Assembly (NCBI RefSeq): GCF_000686805.1
Contig: NZ_JMLP01000020.1
Span: 22,645 to 86,644, forward strand
From: Bacillus sp. UNC41MFS5
GTDB lineage: Bacteria; Bacillota; Bacilli; Bacillales_B; DSM-18226
Direction: 5' to 3'
DNA length: 64,000 nucleotides
This document shows, one piece after another, positions 45,360 through 54,974 of this stretch. The notes below the pieces were generated by a model, which worked only from the letters and a program-made list of their open reading frames with translations, did no database searches and was not told the DNA's origin. The position numbers were made by a program, and so were the translations under genes. Positions within the stretch are counted from its first letter, which is position 1. Every line of letters starts with the position of its first letter.

Positions 45360-47156
45360 TTAATATATCTTTTTATGATGAAGGATCTGCTTGGCAATCT
45401 CCGCTGCCTTGCTTCCTTGGGCCTGCCCATTCCAATTTTGAATATTAATGGCAAAATAAAAACGATCATCACCTTTTTCGACAAAGCCAATAAACCAGCC
45501 ATTTACATTCTTTCCATTAATCATGCCCGTTCCCGTTTTTCCATACAACCGTCCATTCTTTTGGACATCGATTAAAATTGCCTTTTTTACCGCATCGATA
45601 TTTTCTGCTTTATAATCCCATTGATTTTCTTCTAATTGGTATAATAATTGGACTTGTTCAATGGGTGATATTTTTAAGGAAGATTCCATCCAGTAACTAT
45701 CCAAATTCCCTGAAAGATCCTCATTCCCATATTTTATTTTGTGAAAATAATCTTGCAGCTGCTTTCTCCCTACTTTCCGATCGGTATTTTGGAAATACCA
45801 ATTAACGGAACGGCTCAAGGCAGTCGCTAAATTTTGATTTTGATTCCATTCTGAAAAGGGATAAATTTCCCCGTCCCAAACCTGTCCATTGTTATTCGCG
45901 GAAATCACATTGGATTCCAATGCAAATAAGGCAGAATATATTTTATAGGTGCTATCAGGAGAAATTCTCTGTTCACTCATCTCTCGATTATAAATTTGAT
46001 ATTGGTTTTTAGAGGAATCATATAAAACAAAGCTTCCCTTATAGCCCTTAAAATAGGAGCTTAGATCTTCATAGACTGCATTATTGCCGCTAAATCGGTA
46101 CACATCATCTGGGCTGGCAATAGCTGTAGTGATTGGAGTAAGCAATAGCACAACAATTCCTAAAACAGCGCAGATGGCCTTGCTTTTCCATTTCAATAAT
46201 AGAGAATCCCTAGAGAAGCTTGCAATGCACTGAATTCTTTGGGTGATTTGTTTTTTGGTGCCGCCTATCCCTGGAGCAAACTGTTCAAGGGTACGATCAT
46301 ATTTCTTATCCGCAAACCGAATGATGGTATGCCCATATTCAATATATCCGTTCTCATCCAAGAGATTTAAAACGGAAGCATCACAGGCTAATTCCCGATC
46401 GAATCGAATCCTTTTTAAGGCGTACCAAACGAACGGGTTAAACCAATAAATAATACGAAACAACCACATGACGTAATTCACGAACAGATCCTTGCTTTTA
46501 TGATGGTACAGCTCGTGCAAAAACACGTACTTTAATTCAGTTAATGAGAATGCTTCTCCCGTTTTACTTGGTAAAAAAATATAGGGTTGAAAAATCCCAA
46601 CCGTAATAGGCGAGGTAATAAGAGAGGTCTCCCGCAGCCTTATGTTTCTTTTCACCCCAACCAACTCTTTGCACGCTTCTAATAGTTCATTTAACTTTTG
46701 GTTATGAACTGCCGCAGCTGACTTTTTCATCTGATAGATTTGATAGTTTGAATAAACAGCAGCCGTAACAAAAAGAACTACTCCAATGACCCAAACTGTA
46801 AAAAATGTATGGTAGACGAAATCGGGCGTTGACTTGTTTACCGATACCGTGAAATCATGTAATAAATCGCTGTTTGGCGCCTGAGAAGCATCCACTCCAT
46901 CCATTCTTTCACTCTTCGATGGCGCATCTCTATGAAAAAAAAGTAAACTTTTAAAATAGCGCGTTCCTTCTCCAAGGCGTAAATAACTCCAAGGTAAAAA
47001 GGCAGCAAGGATTGGAATGCAAAGAAAATACCAAATATGATAATGTGCTTTCACCGTCATATGATTGTTTAATAGCTTTTTAATTAACAGAATGATGAAA
47101 ATAAGGAGGGATACCACGATTGTACTGGCTAAAATCCGCAACAGCATGGTATCCAT
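45360..47156 (-). CDS. blaR1: BlaR1 beta-lactam sensor-transducer (M56 metalloprotease plus sensor)
   Basis: 598 residues. Membrane helices occupy about 5-25, 37-55, 112-135 and 325-345; the gluzincin zinc motif HELYH is at 214-218. The C-terminal extracellular sensor is a class D beta-lactamase-like domain with Ser402-Thr-Tyr-Lys405 (STYK) and Lys540-Thr-Gly542. On acylation by a beta-lactam the protease domain is activated and the BlaI repressor is removed. The start overlaps the blaI stop, giving coupled expression. Confidence 0.94.
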   Translation of the reverse strand: MDTMLLRILASTIVVSLLIFIILLIKKLLNNHMTVKAHYHIWYFLCIPILAAFLPWSYLRLGEGTRYFKSLLFFHRDAPSKSERMDGVDASQAPNSDLLHDFTVSVNKSTPDFVYHTFFTVWVIGVVLFVTAAVYSNYQIYQMKKSAAAVHNQKLNELLEACKELVGVKRNIRLRETSLITSPITVGIFQPYIFLPSKTGEAFSLTELKYVFLHELYHHKSKDLFVNYVMWLFRIIYWFNPFVWYALKRIRFDRELACDASVLNLLDENGYIEYGHTIIRFADKKYDRTLEQFAPGIGGTKKQITQRIQCIASFSRDSLLLKWKSKAICAVLGIVVLLLTPITTAIASPDDVYRFSGNNAVYEDLSSYFKGYKGSFVLYDSSKNQYQIYNREMSEQRISPDSTYKIYSALFALESNVISANNNGQVWDGEIYPFSEWNQNQNLATALSRSVNWYFQNTDRKVGRKQLQDYFHKIKYGNEDLSGNLDSYWMESSLKISPIEQVQLLYQLEENQWDYKAENIDAVKKAILIDVQKNGRLYGKTGTGMINGKNVNGWFIGFVEKGDDRFYFAINIQNWNGQAQGSKAAEIAKQILHHKKIY

Positions 47157-47542
47157 TATTTTTCCCCTTTCTTATCTCTCATGGATAATATTTTCTTTAA
47201 TTCCGAAATATCTTCATTCGATAACTTATCATTTTCAATAAAATTTAATATCATTGAATTTAACGTGCCGCCGAAAAACTGCTGCAAAAAGGATTTACTT
47301 TTTTGCTCAACATATTCGTGCTTTTCAACCAGTGCAGAATAAATAAACACTCGACCATCTTTTCCTGCGTGCAAAGCCTTTTTCTTAACTAGGCGCGCCA
47401 GCATGGTGTGAATGGTATTTGGCTTCCAATCACTCTTGTTTGATAATTTCTCCACTACCTCAGGAGTCGAAATCGGCTCAAAGTTCCATATAACCTTCAT
47501 CACTTCATATTCTGCTTCTGATATTTGTGGAATATCCTTCAT
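47156..47542 (-). CDS. blaI: BlaI/MecI-family repressor
   Basis: 128 residues with the winged HTH of BlaI (SEAEYEVMKVIWNFEPISTPEVVEKL) and the helical dimerisation domain, including the NSMILNFIENDKLSNEDISEL region cleaved in homologues. AGGAGG precedes the ATG. An operator half-match overlaps the promoter at 47554-47575, implying autoregulation. It controls blaI-blaR1, the PBP gene and bla. Confidence 0.95.
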   Translation of the reverse strand: MKDIPQISEAEYEVMKVIWNFEPISTPEVVEKLSNKSDWKPNTIHTMLARLVKKKALHAGKDGRVFIYSALVEKHEYVEQKSKSFLQQFFGGTLNSMILNFIENDKLSNEDISELKKILSMRDKKGEK

Positions 47543-47553
47543 GATAACCCTCC

Positions 47554-47575
47554 TACTTTTACAACTGTAGTATTT
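47554..47575. promoter_or_regulatory. BlaI-type operator before blaI
   Basis: Core TACAACTGTAGTATTT matches one side of the 45287 palindrome exactly and the other side imperfectly. It lies 12 bp upstream of the blaI start, overlapping the ribosome-binding site region. Confidence 0.7.
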
Positions 47576-47750
47576 ATTATAGCAAGACGATCCAAATACA
47601 TAAAGAATATTCGTGACTATAGCCTATGGTAAATAATCCCCCTGTGTGCTGGTTAAAGCATGAGTTTTTCTGACCATCAAATCCATTACTTAACTAACTA
47701 ATCAAATAAAAAAATCAACCTAGATGGTCGACTATATTTTACAAATCTTA

Positions 47751-48290
47751 TTAACCCAGCTGATTTTGCCGCTTCTTTGCCCTAATCAGCGTACTTTTGC
47801 TTATACCAGTAATATCTTCGACTTGTTTGTAAGAATTTGTTTCCAGCAGCTTCAAAGCATGTTCAATTTGTCCCTTTTTGAATTTCTTAGGACGTCCCTC
47901 TCAAAAATCCTCTCGCTGTTTCGATATACCCTTACCTTCCTATGTGCGCTCTACGATCATTTCTCTTTCAAACTCCGCGAACCCACTCATAATGGTTAAA
48001 ATCAGTTTTCCTGTTGGATTATTCTCGACCAATCCCATATTCAAAACATGTACTTTGACACCCTGTTCGAACAGATTCCTAATAATTTGGATAGCGTCCA
48101 CGGTCGAACGGGCAAAGCGGTCAAGCTTCGTTACAACAAGCGTATCACCTTCTTTTAAAAGAGAAAGCAATTCTTGAAACTGCGGCCGCTCTCTTTTGGT
48201 TCCGGTGAACTTTTCAGAAAAGATTTTGTCGCACCGTTATGTTCTAATGCTTGAATCTGCGCTTCTAAGTCATCCAACTGAAGATTTTAA
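47751..48290 (-). pseudogene. Serine resolvase (Tn552/Tn3-type) with frameshift, nonsense and N-terminal loss
   Basis: Reading the minus strand, NLQLDDLEAQIQALEHNGA is followed by a one-base loss near 48212 and then FSEKFTGTKRERPQFQELLSLL, KEGDTLVVTKLDRFARS and FAEFEREMIVERT, all resolvase catalytic-core sequence. A stop after ERT (47940-47942) and a TGA in place of an Arg codon (~47903) interrupt the C-terminal part, which still reads [18 protein letters not shown]...[18 protein letters not shown], a resolvase HTH. The first ~15 residues with the catalytic Ser are missing, and sequence of an oppositely oriented integrase begins there. Confidence 0.85.
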
Positions 48291-48986
48291 GATGCCGAAG
48301 AAGCAGCAGAGTGTGGATGATCTGGAGAAAGAAGAAGATGAAATTCTCTTTTTAGAAAAAGAAGAACTTGCACATTTTCTTAATTAGCCCATTCAGAAGG
48401 ACTAGACGTGGATACTTTGGTCTTTTCTGTACTTACCTATACTGGATTAAGAATAGGGGAATTATTAGCTTTAAAATGGACCGATTTTAACGAAAAACAA
48501 GGGACTATTCGTATCACTAAAACAATTTATAACCCAACTAAACACATTGAGAAATACCAGCTGCTTACACCAAAAACAAAAGGCTCCGCCTGTACCATTC
48601 GCATTGATGATATACTGGTGAGCATGTTAAAGAAGCATAAAGCTAAACAAAACGATATTAAATTAAAGAATAGGCTAGTCTACAAGGATAATGGTTTTAT
48701 TTTCTCTCGTGAGGATGGGTACCCACAATTAAGAAAACTAGTGGAAAACAGGCTAAAAAGGCTGCTGAAAAAAGCAGGAATTGAAAAGAATATTACGCCT
48801 CACTCATTCCGGCATACGCATACATCATTATTGATTGAAGCAGGAGTTGGTATTAAAGAAATTCAACAGCGGTTAGGTCATACAGATATTAATACCACAA
48901 TGAATATCTATGCTCATATGACCGCCAACATGGAAGAAAAGGCCTCCCAACAGTTTAGCAAACTGATGGAAGGCCTTCTTCAATAG
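48291..48986 (+). pseudogene. int: Tyrosine integrase remnant with frameshift
   Basis: The N-terminal part is missing. A core-binding segment (MPKKQQSVDDLEKEEDEILF...LAHFL) is interrupted by a one-base loss near 48384, then AHSEGLDVDTLVFSVLTYTGLRIGELLALKW continues into an intact 192-residue catalytic domain. Catalytic residues are present: Arg in TGLRIGE, His-x-x-Arg in HSFRHTH, His in LGHTD and Tyr in NIYAHM. It resembles integrases of phages and integrative elements of Firmicutes. It lies 86 bp from the groEL-side repeat, as an integrase normally does relative to its att site. Confidence 0.85.
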
Positions 48987-49040
48987 TTGTTTATTTCATT
49001 TATTAATTTACGCGGAAAAACTTTTAAATATAGCTGATGG

Positions 49041-49060
49041 AACCTTGATATATCAGGGTT
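49041..49060. repeat. Near-perfect palindrome between integrase and groEL end
   Basis: AACCTTGATATATCAGGGTT has one mismatched pair and lies 11 bp from the right repeat on the element side. It lacks a T tract on the groEL strand, so it is more likely part of the integrase recombination region than a terminator. Confidence 0.45.
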
Positions 49061-49071
49061 TTAAGTCCCTA

Positions 49072-50722
<1,651 letters not shown>

Positions 50723-50815
50723 TCATATTGTTTAACTGTTTATTGTAAACTTTATCTATTTGTCAGGCTCGAACGCCCTCGTATTAGTGTTAAAGGGCAC
50801 TGCACTTTTTTCTAA

Positions 50816-51103
50816 TTAAGCGCCAACGACTGCAAGAATATCTGATTCGCGCAGGATTAAGTATTCAGTACCTTGATATTTAACTTCTGTACCGCCGTAT
50901 TTTGAGAAGATGATACGATCACCTACAGAAACTTCTAGTGCTACACGCTCTCCGCTTTCAAGTACGCGGCCAGTACCAACGGCAACAACTTTTCCTTCTT
51001 GAGGCTTTTCTTTCGCTGAATCCGGTAATACGATCCCGCTTGCAGTTTTTTCTTCTGATTCAACAAGCTCAATGATAATACGATCACCTAATGGTCTTAA
51101 CAA
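50816..51103 (-). CDS. groES: Co-chaperonin GroES
   Basis: 95 residues from a TTG start at 51103, chosen because AGGAGG lies nine bases upstream and the protein then begins [12 protein letters not shown] as GroES proteins do. The mobile-loop region ([18 protein letters not shown]) and roof ([27 protein letters not shown]) are intact. It is first in the groES-groEL operon, downstream of a CIRCE operator. Confidence 0.97.
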   Translation of the reverse strand: MLRPLGDRIIIELVESEEKTASGIVLPDSAKEKPQEGKVVAVGTGRVLESGERVALEVSVGDRIIFSKYGGTEVKYQGTEYLILRESDILAVVGA

Positions 51104-51143
51104 ATCAAACAACCTCCTCAAAGATATATGTAATTCTGACTTA

Positions 51144-51170
51144 TTAGCACTCTCTATTAATGAGTGCTAA
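51144..51170 (-). promoter_or_regulatory. CIRCE operator (HrcA site)
   Basis: TTAGCACTC-N9-GAGTGCTAA, a perfect match to the CIRCE consensus, in the 5' leader of groES. It implies HrcA repression and heat induction. Confidence 0.97.
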
Positions 51171-51180
51171 CACAATTATT

Positions 51181-51209
51181 ATAATAATGAATCTCAAAAT
51201 CTTTTGCAA
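51181..51209 (-). promoter_or_regulatory. Vegetative promoter of groES-groEL
   Basis: On the minus strand TTGCAA, 17 bases, TATTAT, placed so that transcription would start at or just before CIRCE. Confidence 0.7.
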
Positions 51210-51334
51210 GTGTGAAGCATAAAATTTACAAAAAAAATTGAAAAGCGAAACCGTCTAATGATTCCTTCTGACAACTTTATAAAGTATGGGAAAAACACGA
51301 TATTCTATACCTTTTTTTTAAAAGTATTTCTAAA

Positions 51335-51364
51335 TTGAAACAATCCCGGTATTAAGAGTAGAAT
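51335..51364 (+). promoter_or_regulatory. Candidate promoter of the CPBP protease gene
   Basis: TTGAAA, 18 bases, TAGAAT, about 110 bp upstream of the TTG start. The 51171-51472 interval holds nothing else apart from the groES promoter. Confidence 0.4.
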
Positions 51365-51472
51365 GAAGAAAGTATATATTAATGGTTGGAGCGATTTGGC
51401 ATCCTTAAAAATGGATGATTATAAATGAATTTGCCCAAAAGTAGAAAATAGAATCTAAAGGGGACTAGATAT

Positions 51473-52195
51473 TTGAAACGAGAATATTGGATAATCTTAG
51501 TTGTTTACATCGCAATGCAATTTTCAAGTTTAATAGGTGTACCACTCTTTTTGTATGGCTTTAAATATTTTGGGATTAATCAAAGCCTTGCGGTTCCTTC
51601 ATGGCTCCTCACAAGTTTTACGATTGCCTTATTAATTATTGTTTTTATGCTGCGAAAGGAAATGAACAATCACAGCTATAGAAAGAATGGTAGTTCATTC
51701 GGTATTTCGGTGGTATGGGCCTTTGCCGGCATCTTCCTTGCCCTATTTTCCCAATACGTTGCGGCATTCATTGAGAACCTATTAGGGGTGGAGATGGGGT
51801 CTGAAAATACAAAAGATATTCTAAAGATTATCGAGGCCTTTCCTTTGGCAATCATTGTTACGAGTATCATTGGACCCATCTTAGAGGAAATCGTTTTTCG
51901 CAAAATCATTTTCGGATCGCTTCATAATCGATATAATTTCTTTATCTCTGCACTTATTAGTTCGGTCATTTTTGCTGCAGCACATATGGAATTCCAGCAC
52001 ATTTTGCTTTATTCCGCCATGGGCTTTACGTTCGCTTTTCTTTATGTCATGACCAAGTCCATTTTCGTGCCAATATTTGCCCATGTCGCGATGAATACCA
52101 TGGTTGTCTTGGTTCAGTCTATATATAAAGACGATATTGAACGATTGCAAAGACAAGCCGAGGCCGTTCAAAACTTTATCGGAGGATTTCTATGA
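51473..52195 (+). CDS. ydiL: CPBP-family intramembrane metalloprotease (YdiL-like)
   Basis: 240 residues with about seven or eight membrane helices and the CPBP motifs EEIVFRKIIFGSL (Glu-Glu-x-x-x-Arg) and the His motifs in FAAAHMEFQHIL and FAHVAMN. Translation starts at TTG after AAAGGGG. In Bacillus subtilis ydiL and ydiK lie next to groES, the same neighbourhood as here but divergent from groES. It overlaps ydiK by four bases. Substrate unknown. Confidence 0.88.
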   Translation: MKREYWIILVVYIAMQFSSLIGVPLFLYGFKYFGINQSLAVPSWLLTSFTIALLIIVFMLRKEMNNHSYRKNGSSFGISVVWAFAGIFLALFSQYVAAFIENLLGVEMGSENTKDILKIIEAFPLAIIVTSIIGPILEEIVFRKIIFGSLHNRYNFFISALISSVIFAAAHMEFQHILLYSAMGFTFAFLYVMTKSIFVPIFAHVAMNTMVVLVQSIYKDDIERLQRQAEAVQNFIGGFL

Positions 52196-52410
52196 GACGT
52201 TCACCCTTGTTTTCCGGATTGATTTACTTTCTCCTTGGAGGATTATTTACTTATTTCGCAATTGATGATGTTCAAAGTAACGGCTGGGGGTTTTTCAGCT
52301 ACCTCCTTGTTTTATTAGCCACCTTTGACTTTGGCTCAGGCCTAAAAATGTTCATCTTTCACATCAAATACAAAGATCAGTTAAAGAAAAAGAAGCAGAA
52401 AAAAAATTAA
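52192..52410 (+). CDS. ydiK: Small membrane protein YdiK (DUF4305)
   Basis: 72 residues, two membrane helices (about 8-24 and 33-55), then a strongly basic C-terminal tail. It starts inside the end of ydiL (ATGA overlap). Position and size match YdiK. Function unknown. Confidence 0.85.
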   Translation: MRRSPLFSGLIYFLLGGLFTYFAIDDVQSNGWGFFSYLLVLLATFDFGSGLKMFIFHIKYKDQLKKKKQKKN

Positions 52411-52453
52411 GGTGTCAGGCACCATGTGAAGAATTCACATGGTGCCTGACACC
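52411..52453. terminator. Long perfect hairpin after ydiK
   Basis: Twenty-base arms (GGTGTCAGGCACCATGTGAA and its complement) around GAA, starting at the base after the ydiK stop and followed by TTTTTAATT. It acts as a terminator; the GGTGTCAGGCACC unit resembles a repeat seen in intergenic regions of related Bacillaceae. Confidence 0.85.
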
Positions 52454-52460
52454 TTTTTAA

Positions 52461-52558
52461 TTCGCTGATTGGAAGCAGAAATTCGCTGATTGGAGGTCCA
52501 AATTCGCCGATTAGACCATCATATTCGCTGATTGGACAAAATAAATTCGCTGATAGAA
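52461..52558 (+). repeat. Five direct repeats of TTCGCTGATTGGA with 21-bp period
   Basis: Copies begin at 52461, 52482, 52503, 52524 and 52546. The first, second and fourth are identical over 13 bases; the third (TTCGCCGATTAGA) and fifth (TTCGCTGATAGAA) carry two changes each. Spacers are unrelated and 8-9 bases long. The period equals two DNA helical turns. No protein or known element explains it. Confidence 0.75.
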
Positions 52559-52659
52559 TAAATCACAGCCTGCAAATCTCATAAAAAACAGGCAGTAAAG
52601 CCTTTTTCCCTACTAATATCCAGGACTAATGCTCATGAGTAAGTCTCAAATCACAAAAA

Positions 52660-52701
52660 AACTGACTCAAAAAGGCTTTTTTCACCTTTTTTGAATCAGT
52701 T
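52660..52701 (-). terminator. Terminator of the yhb-MFS operon
   Basis: AACTGACTCAAAAAGG and CCTTTTTTGAATCAGTT pair with mismatches around a short loop; TTTTTTGTG follows on the minus strand. 16 bp after the MFS stop. Confidence 0.8.
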
Positions 52702-52716
52702 ACCTTTCTCAAACAA

Positions 52717-54234
52717 TTATTTCGATACTTGCTCCTTATTAATGACCATCCGCTCTTTCCCAAGGATAAAGATAAATAGGAAGGCCAGGCCGGCTGGGAC
52801 GAGTGCCCATGTGAATGTGTGGACGATGGAATTTGAGAGCGCTTCTGTGATTTTGTCGAGAATTGGCGAGGGAATTAGTTTTCTCGCTTCCTCCGATAAT
52901 AAGGCCCGCGAATCTCCGAAACTCTGTCCTTTAGGCATCGGTCCCATTCCTGCAAAAGCAGTTTCCAGCCCTTCTTTGAGATCACTTCGTTGGATCGTAC
53001 CAAAAATGGTGATTCCGATTGTCATTCCTAACGAGCGAATAAAATTACTTGTCGATGTGGCAGACCCCCTTTGTTCCATTCCAAACGGATGAATCGCAGC
53101 CATGCTTAACACAGAAAAGGAGAAACCGACCCCTAAACCAATAATAATCATGTAAAGGGTCAACACCGCTCTTTTTGTATCTGGTGTAATCGTGCCCAAT
53201 AACAATAACCCGCCAAGCAATATCACTCCGGAGATAAACATAATGTTTCGGTAGCTCATCTTCGTTGTCAAAAAACCACCCGCTTGTGCGGTAACGACCG
53301 AGCCAAGCATCATGGGCAATAATATTAACCCTGAATTAGTGGCTGTTCCGCCATACACCCCTTGCACAAAAATTGGGATGTACACCGTTGCTGCCATAAA
53401 TGCTGCCCCGTAAAATAAGCCAACAATCGTACTTCCTGCGAACAAGCGGTTCCTAAACATCGAAAAGGATATAATCGGATCCTTCGCTTTAGTCTCCACA
53501 AATAAAAAGATTAAAAACAGAAGCCCAAATCCACCAAACAAGCTCAAAATCACCGTAGAATCCCAGTCATATTTCTGTCCCCCAAGTTCAAGCGCAAACA
53601 TTAAACAAACAACCGCCCCAACCAAGGTAACAGCTCCCGACCAATCAATAATTTGTTTTTTGTGAATGGGAGATTCCTTATACGCGATAGTAATAAAGAT
53701 CAGTGAAAGAACCCCTAGAGGCATGTTAATATAGAAAATCCAATGCCAGCTGATATAGTCTGTTATATACGCGCCAAGCAATGGCCCAAAAATACTCGAT
53801 AAACCAAAAACTGCTCCGAACAGACCGCCCATTTTCCCACGCTTTTCAGGAGGAAACAGGTCAAACATGATCGTAAAGGCAATCGGTACCAGCGCTCCGC
53901 CGCCAATCCCCTGAATCGCTCGATAAATGCTTAATTGCGTGATGGTTTCAGCTGTTCCACACAATGCTGAACCTGCCATAAACAGGATCAATCCAAAAAT
54001 AAAAAATCTTTTTCGTCCATACATATCTGATAGCTTACCAAAGATAGGCATTCCCGCCATCTCTGCGACCATATATGCGGACACAACCCAAACAAAACTC
54101 TCTAGACCGCCAAGATCGCCAACAATCGTTCCCATCGCTGTAACGACAATCGTATTATCCATCGACGCCATCAGAATCCCCAGCAATAACCCCGCAACCA
54201 CCAATCCTAATTTACTATCTTTTGTCACCATCAC
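52717..54234 (-). CDS. MFS drug exporter, DHA2 family (14 helices)
   Basis: 505 residues with about 14 membrane helices. DHA2 motifs are visible: motif D1 in LLLGILMASMDNTIVV, motif A in GKLSDMYGRKRFF and motif C in GGLFGAVFGLSSIFGPLLG. EmrB/QacA-type proton antiporters export hydrophobic or cationic drugs. It follows the second bactofilin-like gene by 9 bp and is the last gene of the yhbD-yhbE-yhbF operon, which is an unexpected partner. Confidence 0.92.
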   Translation of the reverse strand: MMVTKDSKLGLVVAGLLLGILMASMDNTIVVTAMGTIVGDLGGLESFVWVVSAYMVAEMAGMPIFGKLSDMYGRKRFFIFGLILFMAGSALCGTAETITQLSIYRAIQGIGGGALVPIAFTIMFDLFPPEKRGKMGGLFGAVFGLSSIFGPLLGAYITDYISWHWIFYINMPLGVLSLIFITIAYKESPIHKKQIIDWSGAVTLVGAVVCLMFALELGGQKYDWDSTVILSLFGGFGLLFLIFLFVETKAKDPIISFSMFRNRLFAGSTIVGLFYGAAFMAATVYIPIFVQGVYGGTATNSGLILLPMMLGSVVTAQAGGFLTTKMSYRNIMFISGVILLGGLLLLGTITPDTKRAVLTLYMIIIGLGVGFSFSVLSMAAIHPFGMEQRGSATSTSNFIRSLGMTIGITIFGTIQRSDLKEGLETAFAGMGPMPKGQSFGDSRALLSEEARKLIPSPILDKITEALSNSIVHTFTWALVPAGLAFLFIFILGKERMVINKEQVSK

Positions 54235-54243
54235 ATGTCTCCC

Positions 54244-54957
54244 TTATATCTGTGTCGTTATTTTTACCGTTGCCTTTGAATCGTGTGTGAAATCATCCCT
54301 GTATTCCACCACTCCGATTTGACAGCCGGGGCCAATTTTCACCTTGTTACCGCGGACAATATCGGCTTTTGTATTTTCAAGATAAATGTCATCCCCTTCA
54401 ATAACTTTCGCACTGAGGGACCCTATCTCTTTTCCAAAGGGCAGCAGTGTGTTACTCCTTTTTTTCACCGTGATTTTCCCGCCGCCGATTTCCTCGGCAC
54501 TGCTCTCCCCGAAACGAAGACCAACCTTAATTGTATCCGCCGTCAGTAAACCTTTAATCTCAAAACCGCCACTTGAATCAAATGTCTCATATTCCACATC
54601 ACCATTCACCGCAATACTACCTTTAATGTTTGCCTCATCTCCAGTAAGTCCTTCGCCGACTTCCAGCAATCCTAAAATCTTGATTTTTTTCAAGTGAGCA
54701 TTGCCGCCGACCATCATCGTCCCCATCACAAGTGTATCCTCTGCTTCCATATTCCTTTTGACCTCAGCTTCACCAAATACTTTTACCGAGCCTGTTTTGA
54801 CATTTTCGGCGGCTTCACTTGTGCCATATACATTGAAAGCCAAACATTCCACGTCAGTAATAATTGTCCCTTCCCCGCGGATACTGATTTTATCGTAACG
54901 GCCGCCAGGGTAGCTTCCCGATCCATTGATAATAAGATTTCCGTTCTTTTCCATCAT
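54244..54957 (-). CDS. yhbF: Bactofilin-like polymer-forming protein (YhbF-like)
   Basis: 237 residues. The N-terminal two thirds is a right-handed beta-helix pattern (repeating short strands with Gly turns: IRGEGTIITDVECLAFNVYGTSEAAENVKTGS...), typical of DUF583/bactofilin proteins, followed by two short beta domains ending VGPGCQIG-like and VEYRDDFTHDSKATVKI. It is paralogous to the preceding gene, sharing GG-Y/F start, GLL...TADTIKV and the C-terminal EYxxxF motif. Role unknown; probably a cytoskeletal or scaffold polymer. Confidence 0.85.
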   Translation of the reverse strand: MMEKNGNLIINGSGSYPGGRYDKISIRGEGTIITDVECLAFNVYGTSEAAENVKTGSVKVFGEAEVKRNMEAEDTLVMGTMMVGGNAHLKKIKILGLLEVGEGLTGDEANIKGSIAVNGDVEYETFDSSGGFEIKGLLTADTIKVGLRFGESSAEEIGGGKITVKKRSNTLLPFGKEIGSLSAKVIEGDDIYLENTKADIVRGNKVKIGPGCQIGVVEYRDDFTHDSKATVKITTQI

Positions 54958-54974
54958 CTCTCTTTTCCCCCCTA

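Larger units (their letters stand above)
52454..52716. other. Intergenic region with repeat array between ydiK and the MFS gene
   Basis: The two operons converge here. It contains a 21-bp-period direct-repeat array (52461-52558) and the MFS terminator (52660-52701); no gene is seen. Confidence 0.6.

Noticed and set aside
48196..48387. Small plus-strand gene before the integrase
   Set aside because: The second half is the N-terminal part of the frameshifted integrase and the first half is antisense to the resolvase remnant.
49041..49060. groEL terminator
   Set aside because: The palindrome lacks a T tract on the groEL strand and lies on the island side of the att repeat; a better terminator exists at 41331-41366.
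52461..52558. CRISPR array
   Set aside because: Repeat units are 13 bases with 8-9-base spacers and there are no cas genes; far outside CRISPR dimensions.
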